This document shows, one piece after another, positions 52,943 to 61,795 of a stretch of 64,000 nt of DNA. The notes under the pieces were generated by a model, which had not been told where the DNA came from, ran no database searches, and saw nothing but the letters and a program-made list of their open reading frames with translations. The DNA lies in assembly GCF_000230735.2 (NCBI RefSeq), contig NC_019963.1, forward strand, positions 124,001-188,000. The letters run 5' to 3'. Positions within the stretch are counted from its first letter, which is position 1; the number at the start of each line of letters is the position of its first letter. Source of the DNA: Natrinema pellirubrum DSM 15624. Its GTDB lineage: Archaea > Halobacteriota > Halobacteria > Halobacteriales > Natrialbaceae. A program made the translations under genes and the position numbers.

Positions 52943-55900
52943 ATGGATGGTGAAGAAGACAGAAATCGTTATCTCTCTGATTCTCCTATCGAAAATGTTG
53001 ATGAGGACGAGTTCCGGCACCAGGAGTATGTTGATACTTTGGAGCGGATGGTTGAAGACGCAGATCCGCCGTGGAACATCGGAGTGTTCGGAGAATGGGG
53101 ATCCGGAAAGACCTCAATCATCCGGATGCTGTACTCCCGTCTTCAAGACGCGGAGACCGATTACGTCTGCGTAGAATTCGATGCGTGGAAGCACGCTGAA
53201 GAATCGATACGAACTGACCTACTACTGAATCTGGACCAAGCGATCGGAAATAGGACCGGTCAGACTGACGAAGAAGGCAATGATGCCGTACTTGGCGAGG
53301 ATAAGATTACGCAGAAACTCTACGATATTGAGGAGGAACAACGTGGGGAAGATTTGTCTGCTTGGGAAGAGGCAGAGCGAATCATTACGGAGTCTCCACT
53401 TATTGGCGGTACTACTCTCCTCATATTGGGTATCATCATAGTTGGGGCTGTGGTGAATCTACTAAACATTGTAGGTCTTGTTGAGATCGCAGATCCAACG
53501 ATTTCCTCGATAAACAGTATTCTAAGTGCATTTCTCTTCCCGTTATTCGTCTCCGTGTTCGTCTTTATGGCGGGAGAAGTACGACAGGCGACCACTGCTC
53601 TTCGACAAAAACATCCCCGTAAGGAATGGTCGGGGGCGTACGAACAACTGTTTGATGATATTCTTGAGGAGACGGATGCGGATAAGGTCCTGATCTCAAT
53701 TGATAACCTGGATCGGTGTGAGAGCGATACAGTCTACGATGTCCTAGTTTCATTGAAAACCTTCCTACAGAGCAAAGACTGTATCTACATTGTTCCGTGT
53801 GATGACCAGGCGCTTCAGAGCCACATCGAATCGATCGATACTGAAGGAGATTACTTCGAGGTGCAACTTAACGAGCGCGAGTTTCTGCGTAAGTTCTTCC
53901 AGACCCACATCCGGATTCCAGACTTCATGGATGAAGATATCGAGGAATATGCCAAATCTCAAAACCGGGAACTAGCGGAGCCATTTGACGACGCCGTCTT
54001 AGATGTAATTACGAAGGCGTATGTCCGGAATCCGCGCAGGATCAATCAGTCTTTGAATCGGCTGACAACGCTCCGAATCCTCTCTGAACAGATGGAGGAG
54101 GCTAACCACTTGACTAAGGGAAGACTCACCGATAATTTGGACTTCCTAGCCAAGATAATGGTTCTTGAGGAGGACTACCCCTCATTCCACAGAGAGCTAC
54201 AGGATGATCCACGCCTCTTGGAAGACGTGAATGACTACTTCCGAGGAGATCTACCGAATGGAGATCGGAAGGATCGTATTGAGAAACTATTGGGGAACGG
54301 TGAAGAAGGGATGGAAAGTGAGACAGAGTTAGAGCGGTTTCTGCGTTCGACTCTTCGTTGTACGGTGGATAATCCGAAGCCGTTCCTCCAGCTGGGAGAG
54401 CCATCGTTCGCAAGCGCGCTTTCCGATAGGGATGCACTGATCCAGAACCTTCGGACCAACCAGGAGGACGAGGTCCGTGAAGAGCTTCAAACCGTAAAAA
54501 TGGACAACCAACCGTTCACCCCGTATCTTGACGCGATTGAGACTACCTTGGACGATTACACGCGGGAAGGTCGAGAAGGTCCGATCTTCTCTACGATAAA
54601 CACCTTGGTAGCTGTCTTTGACGAACTCGGGGAAGAAGGTCAAGAGAATGTTGCCGGGGTTCTGGGAGCATATCTTGTTCTTGATCAGGTGCGGGACTTC
54701 TACACTGATTTTGATCCAGAGGAGTTCTTCCCAGTGGTCCTCCACATCCCAGATCCGGATCAGAAGATGGTATTCGAACGATTTGCTGCAACTGTAGCCA
54801 CGAATAGTAAATTGCGGGAAAACGTCTTGGAGGTGTTCGTTGAAAATGCTGAGGATGTCCCGCGAACGGCTGCCAGAAGTTTGTGTTCGTCCCTCCTAAA
54901 CTTGAGTGATAATGAACTTGAGGGTGCGCTTGATACCTTGAGTCGTGGGGAGGAGTCGAAGAAATTGGCTACGCCGAAGTTGTTGGAGCGTGCCGCAACA
55001 TTTGTAACGTGGGATGGGAGGCGGAACCGGTTCAATGGAACCGATCACTACAAACAGTTCGATAGTCAGGCCCAGCCGCGTGGACGGCAGTACTTCGTCG
55101 AAGAACTTCTCAATCTGGAAGGTGACGTGGATAACGAGAATGAGGATCAGTATTATAACCAGCTCCGGCAGAAACTGAGTCAGTTAGAGGGGCAGGTCAC
55201 CTTAGCTACCGGTTCGCGTTTGTTCCGTGAGTTGGAACAGAGGGTGTCCTCTTCGGGCCAAGATGTGAATATGGTGAAGGTGGCTATCAATTTCTATGAG
55301 TCATATGATGCAGGTACCCGTGAGGACTTTGGTGATTTGGTTGCTGACCTACTTAGTCGATGGAACCAGCGGAACACCCAGCAGATCATCAACCATGCTT
55401 CGAATCAAGAAGTGGATATTCTCGACGATAAGCAAGCTGTGGGGAGTGTTCTAGACCGAGTTCCGGAGCCTCTTAGCAATGCTAATTGGGTGGCGGAGAC
55501 TCTGATCCCTGCTATCCCCGAAGAGTATGATGACCAGCTCTTCGAAATGGTGAAACGGCTTACAGAGGATAATGACCATACGCAGAATCTGATAGCTGCA
55601 CAGATTTTTTCGGAGTATCCGGACCGATTTGAGGAGGTCCAAGATCCAGTCTTGGAATGCTGTCAGCGCCGGATTAGTAGCGCCAACACCAATCAGACTA
55701 AGACTTATCTTCGGGCTGAGGCAGCAGCGTATAACCGGTTGGAGGATCCAGACAAGGAAGGATTCATCAAACGATTGGATTCGCTCTTGTCTGGCGATCA
55801 GAATGACCACCAGGCCTTCGAAGATATTTGGAATCAGATTGAGGGTGAGATCGAGCCGGACCGGAAGATGACTGTAGCCAGAAATCTTCGGAGTCAATTG

Positions 55901-56269
55901 CGGTCGGAGCTTTCAGGGAACCCTCAGCATAACCGACTCTTCCCGTTGGTTGATGTCCTCAGTTCGCTTGTCCAGACGGGAGATGTTGATGAGGATGATG
56001 GCGAGTGGGTGGTTGAACGTCTTTCCGATACATTCGAAGGGAGCAATTTGCACAACAACCATGTTTCGACCCTTATCGACAAGCTGGCAGAGTTCCCCGA
56101 ATACTACGGTAGAGAGGAGCAGACCTTGACACGGCTTGAGAGCCTGATCGGGAACAATAATAACAACCGGATCCACCAAAGCGCTAAGAATCTAATCGAC
56201 GCCTTGGAGAAAACCGGGGAAGTTGATGGAAATAGGTTGGAAGAGGCCCGAGAACGTCTGAGATCATAG
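52943..56269 (+). CDS. KAP-family P-loop NTPase, 1108 aa
   Basis: ATG at 52943, with TATTTTTA centred about 28 bp upstream, so leaderless. Walker A FGEWGSGKTSIIRML (about 50-57); two membrane helices inserted between the Walker motifs (LIGGTTLLILGIIIVGAVV and LSAFLFPLFVSVFVFMAG, about 151-213), a KAP hallmark; Walker B KVLISIDNLDRCES (about 249-259). The C-terminal about 700 residues are helical and unlike known domains. Codon use is AT-richer than the neighbours, indicating transfer. KAP NTPases are membrane-associated and appear in several phage-defence loci; the role here is inferred. Confidence 0.9.
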   Translation: MDGEEDRNRYLSDSPIENVDEDEFRHQEYVDTLERMVEDADPPWNIGVFGEWGSGKTSIIRMLYSRLQDAETDYVCVEFDAWKHAEESIRTDLLLNLDQAIGNRTGQTDEEGNDAVLGEDKITQKLYDIEEEQRGEDLSAWEEAERIITESPLIGGTTLLILGIIIVGAVVNLLNIVGLVEIADPTISSINSILSAFLFPLFVSVFVFMAGEVRQATTALRQKHPRKEWSGAYEQLFDDILEETDADKVLISIDNLDRCESDTVYDVLVSLKTFLQSKDCIYIVPCDDQALQSHIESIDTEGDYFEVQLNEREFLRKFFQTHIRIPDFMDEDIEEYAKSQNRELAEPFDDAVLDVITKAYVRNPRRINQSLNRLTTLRILSEQMEEANHLTKGRLTDNLDFLAKIMVLEEDYPSFHRELQDDPRLLEDVNDYFRGDLPNGDRKDRIEKLLGNGEEGMESETELERFLRSTLRCTVDNPKPFLQLGEPSFASALSDRDALIQNLRTNQEDEVREELQTVKMDNQPFTPYLDAIETTLDDYTREGREGPIFSTINTLVAVFDELGEEGQENVAGVLGAYLVLDQVRDFYTDFDPEEFFPVVLHIPDPDQKMVFERFAATVATNSKLRENVLEVFVENAEDVPRTAARSLCSSLLNLSDNELEGALDTLSRGEESKKLATPKLLERAATFVTWDGRRNRFNGTDHYKQFDSQAQPRGRQYFVEELLNLEGDVDNENEDQYYNQLRQKLSQLEGQVTLATGSRLFRELEQRVSSSGQDVNMVKVAINFYESYDAGTREDFGDLVADLLSRWNQRNTQQIINHASNQEVDILDDKQAVGSVLDRVPEPLSNANWVAETLIPAIPEEYDDQLFEMVKRLTEDNDHTQNLIAAQIFSEYPDRFEEVQDPVLECCQRRISSANTNQTKTYLRAEAAAYNRLEDPDKEGFIKRLDSLLSGDQNDHQAFEDIWNQIEGEIEPDRKMTVARNLRSQLRSELSGNPQHNRLFPLVDVLSSLVQTGDVDEDDGEWVVERLSDTFEGSNLHNNHVSTLIDKLAEFPEYYGREEQTLTRLESLIGNNNNNRIHQSAKNLIDALEKTGEVDGNRLEEARERLRS

Positions 56270-56527
56270 ACATAACCATCCAATTGTATAACTACTTCTG
56301 CATCTGCCGTTCAGTGGACCCCGTGACGGAAACCGACCGATAGCCGATTTGCGCCCTGTATTCAGCACGACGCTATGAAACTCACTCAAACCTGATAGAG
56401 CGCTTGCTGGTCAATAAGCATCTGTAGTTACCGAATCACCCAATTCATACTCACCCAGATATCTGAATAAAGAAACCGCGCTACCAACTACTGGTTGCAA
56501 GCGTCCCTCTAGGTTGCTGTATCTGGC
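56270..56527. other. 258-bp junction right of the KAP gene
   Basis: Contains the right direct repeat and AAGCATCTGTAGT, also present near 22088-22100 beside the transposase block. No gene. Confidence 0.4.
56427..56444. repeat. right direct repeat flanking the KAP gene
   Basis: TAGTTACCGAATCACCCA; pairs with 52716-52733. Confidence 0.5.
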
Positions 56528-57451
56528 TCAGGTATCGATCTCGAGTAACTCGTCTCGCCGACTGCGGAGCGTGTTTGGTGAGGTGCTTGCGATATCGGCG
56601 ATCCGCTGTTGCGAGAGACACAAGCCGACTCGCTGGGCAGCGAGATAGAGACAGCCCGCTGCGACGCCACTCGGCCGGCAGCCGATCGTCAGTCCGCGTT
56701 CGCATGCCCGCTGTGCGAGTTCGAGCGCTCGTCGACGAACATGATCTGGGACCTCAAGTTCTGTCGCAAGCCTCAGAATCCGATCCGTTGCTGCAATCGG
56801 CTGTGCCGGTAACTCGAGTTCGACGTTCATCGCGTTGTAGGTAGTGGTGAGTCTCTCCTGATTACAGCGTGCACAGGCTGTGACTTCGGCCCATGATCGT
56901 CCGAGCCTATTACACCGAGACGTAGCGTAGACACTGGCTGCGGCCACCGCCTCGAGCGATCGTCCGCGACAGAGTTGTTCGGACTGTGCCGTTCGGAACA
57001 GCGAACACGCCTGATCCCGGATACTCTGTGCGAGGCCAAGACTCGCGACGATCCACCGGATTTCACCGAGTCCATAGGCGAGGTTCCGTTCGGCTTTCGA
57101 CTGCCACTAGGCACGGGACTGTTCGCGACGCAGTCGATTCAATTGTCGGCGCTTCGTACTCGAGAGGGTGTTTCCATTTCCGTCTTGCTTGTAGCCGATC
57201 TCGGTGGAGAGGCCTCGATCGTGGCGTGTCGGTGTCAGCGGAGTACCGATCCGTCTCTTGGAACCCTGCTCATCATGTCGACCCCAGTCTAGTCCTCGGT
57301 CTAGTTTGGTATCCTCAAGGATACGTCCACAGTCCCCACAGATTGTCTCCCGGTCAGCTGTTCGAACGCTGCCGCCACAGTCTGGACAGTCAGTTGCAGT
57401 CGTCTGGACGCCGTCGTCAAACGCAGTCGTGTAGATGTCTCTCGTTGCCAT
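56528..57451 (-). pseudogene. tfb: second TFB, interrupted by an in-frame TAG
   Basis: From the ATG at 57451 (MATRDIYTTAFDDGV) the zinc ribbon (CPDCGGSVRTADRETICGDC) and B-finger (IGTPLTPTRHDRGLSTEIGY) are intact. TAG then occurs at 57107-57109, between RREQSRA and WQSKAERNLAYGLGEIR, where the intact TFB in this window has no stop. The same frame continues through both cyclin repeats to ELLEIDT. So only one codon spoils the gene. It may yield a ribbon-only fragment, be read through or reinitiate at 56947, or be a base-call error. It sits under a backbone leader like the intact tfb. Confidence 0.78.
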
Positions 57452-57477
57452 CGATAACTCCGAAGAGGACAACTGAT

Positions 57478-57509
57478 CAGCCCCTTCGCCGCTTCTGGGG
57501 GCGATAAAC
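57478..57509 (-). promoter_or_regulatory. hairpin leader of the interrupted tfb
   Basis: Minus-strand GTTTATCG then GCCCC/GGGGC around CAGAAGCGGCGAA. Confidence 0.68.
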
Positions 57510-57539
57510 ACCACTCTAACACCGGTCAGAGACCGGTGT

Positions 57540-57918
57540 TTCTCGAGACACCAGATCTCTTTGCGACACTTACTCAGATCCCGCAACCAGTTCTGAGAGG
57601 AAGTTCTCACTCAGTCTCGGTGCCGATCTTGGTATTGCCTCGACGGTCTTCGTGTCGACAGCTCTCAGCGATCTCCCGGCACTGCTCGAAGTATGAGCGT
57701 CCTATTTGGAGGACACGTCACAGTGGTCGCTGACAATTTTCACGGGAACGTCCTCGCGGAGCTGGTGTCTCGCGGAACTTGTCCCCTTTCCTGTGCTAGA
57801 CGTGGAGCATCGTTTCGGCACCGGTACCGACAATGTCCTTGGGCGCAACGTCGAGGATCTCGTGTGAACGGAGGCCGCATTGTGCCCCGAGTGCGAACGT
57901 GATCCGCTACTGGGTTCT
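57540..57918 (-). pseudogene. tyrosine-recombinase (integrase) remnant
   Basis: Minus-strand reads FALGAQCGLRSHEILDVAPK then DIVGTGAETMLHV, a stop, and HRKGDKFRETPAPRG: the catalytic-Arg region (GLRSHE) and following beta strands of a haloarchaeal phage-type integrase. Stops and frameshifts continue through the rest; the C-terminal H-x-x-R/Tyr part is not found. A trace of past integration into this replicon. Confidence 0.6.
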
Positions 57919-58452
57919 GTTGGCAGAACTCGATTCGTCTCCGGCCGATCTCGAACGTCTCAACCGTGAACTCGAGGAGTCTTCACGTGGAATCTCCTCA
58001 TGATTGGGGTCGAAGCCGACACTCCGGAGCGCGTTACTCCAGCTTCCGAAGTGTTTGCTGGCTGCTTTTCTCGAATACTGCCCGTACTCGTTCATCTCTT
58101 CGACTGTCGGTGGGTGCCCGAGCTGCTCGCTCAGTGATTGAATGGCTTTGACAACCTCCGCTTTCGAGACGGGTGATGGTTTGTTGATTTCTAGACTTGC
58201 CTCCCGGAGTGCATCGTTCCAGGTCCCAAATTCGGTGATGTACGCTTTCCGTGTGTACCGCCCCTTTTCGTCTATCTCGCTCATGGTCGGTGAATGGCCC
58301 AGGTCTGTTGCGAGTCGCTGTAGTGCGTGTATGAATTCATTCCGCTGCTGGTCTTCTCGATGGTTCTGGGAAATGTGGCCTGCTTTCTTTGGACCTGATT
58401 CGAACTCGGTGCCGCAGGACTCGCATTTGTAGCTGTCTGTCTCGTTAGACAT
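57907..58452 (-). CDS. homing-endonuclease-associated repeat protein with zinc finger
   Basis: 181 residues. N-terminal C2H2-like finger CESCGTEFESGPKKAGHISQ plus NH. Two homing-endonuclease-associated repeats follow: LATDLGHSPTMSEIDEKGRY with FGTWNDALREA, and LSEQLGHPPTVEEMNEYGQY with FGSWSNALRSVGF. C-terminal 35 residues are Ser/Arg-rich. No nuclease domain, so a DNA-recognition role is plausible. Own leader. Confidence 0.82.
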   Translation of the reverse strand: MSNETDSYKCESCGTEFESGPKKAGHISQNHREDQQRNEFIHALQRLATDLGHSPTMSEIDEKGRYTRKAYITEFGTWNDALREASLEINKPSPVSKAEVVKAIQSLSEQLGHPPTVEEMNEYGQYSRKAASKHFGSWSNALRSVGFDPNHEEIPREDSSSSRLRRSRSAGDESSSANRTQ

Positions 58453-58478
58453 ACTGGTTCAGCGAACGCGAATTGAAG

Positions 58479-58508
58479 GCGCTTGCACCCCTTGGTGCGC
58501 CAATAAAC
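58479..58508 (-). promoter_or_regulatory. hairpin leader of the repeat-protein gene
   Basis: Minus-strand GTTTATTG then GGCGC/GCGCC around ACCAAGGGGTGCAA. Confidence 0.72.
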
Positions 58509-58643
58509 TCTCAGTGACTCGCGGGTTGACCTGTTGTCAAGGTCGTGGCTGCGCGCGCAGCGTAGCGAGCACGGTGCGGAGGGTGGGGAGGAGGGGTCTG
58601 GGTTGGTCTGGCCCGTCCTAAAAAAGAAGGCCGCGTTAGCCAG

Positions 58644-59540
58644 CTACTCCCACCATCGACCGCGTTCTGGGAACTGAAGGGTCGACCAGCCGGTGACGGC
58701 CAGTGAGACACGTCCCTCGTACCAGTTCCGTGCCGCCCCATGAATGCGCACTCGTTCGCCTTCCTCGATCCACGGCGCTCCTGATTTCTCCCAGATCGTC
58801 ACTCGAGTCTGGCCACTCTCGTCTGCGATGAGCCCGACTTGAGCGATGCTTGGATGCGATGGATCCCAGAGCGTCTCGACACGCCCCTCGATGCTTACCT
58901 TCTGTCGGCTCACATCCTCGAGTTTCTCGATCGGGACGATCTGTCCTGGCGCTGTCTGCAACTCCTCGAATACACTGACGACCGCACTCGTGAGATCCTG
59001 TCCGTCGACAACCGCCTCGGCCAACCGCCGACTGATCGCCGCTCGAGACCAGCCATCGAGCCGTTCGGCTAACCGCATTGACTGCTCGTTCACAGCCGCC
59101 AGTTGCGATCGTGTGAGGCTCGTCCGGGGATCCGGCCGCTCTGGATCCGCCATCCGATCCACGCTCGCTGCCCGCTTCTGGAACCGCTTGCGCCGCTCCG
59201 CACTTTGTCGTGCAGCAATCTCTCGCGCTCGCTTCGCTCGTCCCTGCTGTTGTCCGAACGCGGCCTGGGCACTGATCCGCTCGAGTTCTTCCTCTCGAGC
59301 CCGAATCCGCTCTTCCTGATCGAGGGTCGCACCGTGAATCCGGTCGTCGTTTGTATCGACGATCCCGTCCGGGTGGTTCGCATCGACCTTTGCTTGGACC
59401 TCTTGCTCGACCGTTGCCTCGAATGCTGGCGTCTCGTCGACGACCGGGAAGCTGTTTTCATTGACTTCCTGCTCGTCCGCCTGTTTGAGTGCCTGTTCAT
59501 CGACCGTAACGACCTTGCTACTCGAGTTGTTACTAGACAT
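58644..59540 (-). CDS. OB-fold DNA-binding protein
   Basis: 298 residues. Residues 60-140 are a charged coiled coil (EERIRAREEELERISAQAAF, RAREIAARQSAERRKRFQKR); a helical segment SRAAISRRLAEAVVDGQDLT follows. The C-terminal about 100 residues are an OB fold: DVSRQKVSIEGRVETLWDPS, VGLIADESGQTRVTIWE, GERVRIHGAARNWYEGRVSL. This is the fold of RPA/SSB-like proteins. It may take part in replication or repair of the element. A strong hairpin region lies directly upstream. Confidence 0.82.
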   Translation of the reverse strand: MSSNNSSSKVVTVDEQALKQADEQEVNENSFPVVDETPAFEATVEQEVQAKVDANHPDGIVDTNDDRIHGATLDQEERIRAREEELERISAQAAFGQQQGRAKRAREIAARQSAERRKRFQKRAASVDRMADPERPDPRTSLTRSQLAAVNEQSMRLAERLDGWSRAAISRRLAEAVVDGQDLTSAVVSVFEELQTAPGQIVPIEKLEDVSRQKVSIEGRVETLWDPSHPSIAQVGLIADESGQTRVTIWEKSGAPWIEEGERVRIHGAARNWYEGRVSLAVTGWSTLQFPERGRWWE

Positions 59541-59580
59541 TGGAACTCACTAGTTCCGAAGGCGCTCATGCGCCTGCCAC

Positions 59581-59600
59581 CGCGATGCGAGGACATCGCG
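59581..59600. repeat. inverted repeat CGCGATG/CATCGCG
   Basis: CGCGATG-CGAGGA-CATCGCG, 7-bp arms and a 6-nt loop, upstream of the OB-fold gene. Confidence 0.6.
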
Positions 59601-59634
59601 GTTTTCCGACGACACTGACCGACTAGATCCATCT

Positions 59635-59690
59635 GCGCGCTCTCGCTCGCGCCTTCGCGAGCGCCCTACTGGGCGCGAGCGAGAGCGCGC
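59635..59690. repeat. 19-bp perfect inverted repeat
   Basis: GCGCGCTCTCGCTCGCGCC (59635-59653) and its exact complement (59672-59690) with a short centre. It can form a long G/C hairpin. Lies 95 bp upstream of the OB-fold gene, with no gene in between. Confidence 0.72.
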
Positions 59691-59841
59691 CTCAGGGAGG
59701 CTACCCAACCAGCACCGCGCGCCGTCCGCCCGGAGCAAGCGGCCAGCACACAAGCCGGTTTCGCGTCCGTCGAGCGAGCGACGTCAGGAGCGAGAGAGAC
59801 GCAACCGAAAGCGCGCTTGGTGCTGGCGCCGAGGGCACATG
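59691..59841. other. 151 bp without a gene
   Basis: Between the long hairpin and structured repeat copy 3. No gene seen. Confidence 0.4.
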
Positions 59842-59991
59842 CATTTTAGCCCGGCAGCCCGCCCGCGACTGCAGGCAGGCAGCCCGGAATGGTCGGTCGC
59901 GAGCGACGCGGAGGTCTCGTGAGCGAAGCGAACGAGACATCGGTGAGCTTTGCTCACCGGCAGGCGGCAGCGGCGAGCGGGGCGGGCCGTT
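59842..59991. repeat. GC-rich structured repeat, copy 3
   Basis: TTTTAGCCCGG, a variable hairpin, CCCGGAATGGTCGGTCGCGA, GTCTCGT/ACGAGAC, GGTGAGC-TTT-GCTCACC, and GGCAGCGGCGAGCGGGGCGG. Then CGGACTCAGAGAGGGCGAGG (60044-60063) parallels copy 1. Confidence 0.65.
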
Positions 59992-60063
59992 GGGAAACAC
60001 CGTCTATCCGGATTCGACGCTCGGTCACACAACCGATGCCTAGCGGACTCAGAGAGGGCGAGG

Positions 60064-60250
60064 CCATCTTGATCACCGGGAAAGCTCTTCTCCCACGGGA
60101 ACTCGTCAGCCGGAAATCCGTTAATATCGAGAGTCTAGTAGCGACGCACGGGTCTTGATAAACCGCTTGTACTTGCTGCGGAGCGTTTCCCAGCCCTTGG
60201 CAGAGCAGTTCATGTGGTTCCGGTACGACCATTGATGGCAGCAAGTTTCC
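60064..60250. other. 187 bp, possible short remnant
   Basis: The minus strand 60137-60241 could read NHMNCSAKGWETLRSKYKRF then IKTRASLLDSRY-stop, which I do not recognise and which lacks a start. Probably a gene remnant. Confidence 0.3.
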
Positions 60251-60592
60251 TTAGGAGGAGATGTAGCCGATCAATTGTGTCACGATATCTTCAGTGCGTT
60301 CCTCGATAAGAGACGTCATATGAAGTTCGACCTCTGTGGCACTGTTGAGTGTCGCAAGCGACCACGGAAGTACGTGACTCTGTTCTCCGAGTGGATCGCC
60401 CTCGTAGTCGTCGTCGCGGAGCGTGAGTGATTCTTCATGATACGCCTTTGTGGAGATTAGGACGGTGATGAGCTGTACACCGTGGTTTGGGAACTGAGGT
60501 GTTCCCAGAACGAGCATTGGACGTCCTTTGTCCGAGAGCGGGTCGGTCCCCCAGATAATGTCACCACGTTTCAGTTCATCGAACGCCGTCAC
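60251..60592 (-). CDS. MazF/PemK-type toxin-like protein
   Basis: 113 residues. LKRGDIIWGTDPLSDKGRPM and HVLPWSLATLNSATEVELHM fit the MazF/PemK beta-barrel fold. Probable mRNA interferase. Overlaps the stop of the upstream winged-helix gene by 4 bp, a toxin-antitoxin arrangement. Confidence 0.75.
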   Translation of the reverse strand: MTAFDELKRGDIIWGTDPLSDKGRPMLVLGTPQFPNHGVQLITVLISTKAYHEESLTLRDDDYEGDPLGEQSHVLPWSLATLNSATEVELHMTSLIEERTEDIVTQLIGYISS

Positions 60593-60948
60593 CGTACTTC
60601 CTCCATCTCGTCAGTTTTCAACTCCTCGAGATGCTCTTCGCCGTACTGTTCGTCTGCAGTCTGGTGGTGCTGGTGAAGTCGGTAGGCGGTTCGGAGCCGT
60701 TCCTCGTTGTCTGTGATCGCCCAGTACGGGCGCTTGTGCCGCACAAGACCTCGTTCCTTCAGTCGCGAGAGAATCGCACTGACAGCGTCTGTATCCAGCT
60801 CAAGTTGTTCAGCGATCGTCGCCGCCTTCCACGCTCGGTCGTCGTTCTCGTCCAGGAACAGCACGATTTGCTTGGTGTCATTTCGGCCCTCGAATTCGTC
60901 GTCGTCGGCGTTCTCGAACTCGTCGATATCGATGGTGCCGCTCGACAT
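60589..60948 (-). CDS. winged-helix antitoxin-like protein
   Basis: 119 residues from the ATG at 60948 (60975 gives 128). FENADDDEFEGRNDTKQIVL then a winged-helix: AATIAEQLELDTDAVSAILS and RLKERGLVRHKRPYWAIT. The acidic tail EHLEELKTDEMEEVR may cover the toxin. The first gene of the pair. Confidence 0.75.
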   Translation of the reverse strand: MSSGTIDIDEFENADDDEFEGRNDTKQIVLFLDENDDRAWKAATIAEQLELDTDAVSAILSRLKERGLVRHKRPYWAITDNEERLRTAYRLHQHHQTADEQYGEEHLEELKTDEMEEVR

Positions 60949-61148
60949 AGATTGATGTTGGTGCCGTTGATCCATATCTGTTTGGGATGTTTGTTACAGC
61001 GATAGCGAGGAGAAACACTCAGTGTCAAATACATGTTACAACAAAACTCGAGACGGGAAAATCTGTTCGATTCGACCAAGCGCGGCACCCGAGGAAACGG
61101 CGTATTCGTACGAGGGAGGCTCCGTCCTCCGATACCCGGTCGAACTAG

Positions 61149-61442
61149 TTACCCGTCGCTCGAAGTGAATCCACCGACGTACTGGTCTTCCCATTCGCGA
61201 CGGGCCTCGAGTTCGCGCCGCCCGCGGGCCGTGATCGTGTAGTAGTTCGTTCGCTTGTCGAGTTGGCCTTTCTCAACGAGACCCTTGTCGACGACCTCGT
61301 CGAGATTGGGATACAGCCGACCGTGATGGATCTCCGTTTCGTAGTAATTCTCGAGTTCGTCTTTGATCGCAAGCCCGTGGGGCTCGTCTTGGCCGGCAAT
61401 CGCATACAGGACATCACGCTGAAAGCCAGTCAAATCGTACAT
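61149..61442 (-). CDS. PadR-family transcriptional regulator
   Basis: 97 residues. DLTGFQRDVLYAIAGQDEPH, GLAIKDELENYYETEI, HGRLYPNLDEVVDKGLVEKG and KRTNYYTITARGRREL are all classic PadR. It is short, lacking the C-terminal dimerisation helix of larger members, as is usual in haloarchaea. Upstream is AT-rich (TATAACCCTGT), consistent with its own promoter. Confidence 0.9.
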   Translation of the reverse strand: MYDLTGFQRDVLYAIAGQDEPHGLAIKDELENYYETEIHHGRLYPNLDEVVDKGLVEKGQLDKRTNYYTITARGRRELEARREWEDQYVGGFTSSDG

Positions 61443-61564
61443 ATCGAAATTATTGAGGACAGGGTTATAAGCGTTCCGAGAAATGGTGAAAGAAAGCGCG
61501 ATTCAAGGACAGCATGTGTGGAATGAAATAGTATATACTGACAAAACCATAGCGGACGACTCGC

Positions 61565-61795
61565 TCATTCGATGTCGAGCGCTGTCTCGACCTTGTCCTC
61601 GAGATCGTCCATGGTCTGTGGGCCACATCGAATCTCAACACCGGCCTCAGTGAGAATCTCTGTCATCTCCCAGCGGGTGACATCAGCCCGCTCTGCAGCC
61701 TTCCCTAGGGAGATTTCACCGAGTACGTAGAGCCCGATAGTAGTGGCGAACTCCTCAGTATGGTCGATATGGGGGCTGCAACGATCAGTTGTCAT
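61565..61795 (-). CDS. UPF0175-like antitoxin
   Basis: 76 residues. EFATTIGLYVLGEISLGKAA then ERADVTRWEMTEILTEAGVE is the UPF0175 helix-turn-helix core. Usually paired with a PIN toxin; no such gene is adjacent, so it is an orphan here. Confidence 0.75.
   Translation of the reverse strand: MTTDRCSPHIDHTEEFATTIGLYVLGEISLGKAAERADVTRWEMTEILTEAGVEIRCGPQTMDDLEDKVETALDIE

Noticed and set aside
5358-58508. Reading the hairpin leaders as intrinsic terminators of upstream genes
   Set aside because: The T-rich run precedes the hairpin in the direction of transcription and the copies sit next to start codons, not stops.
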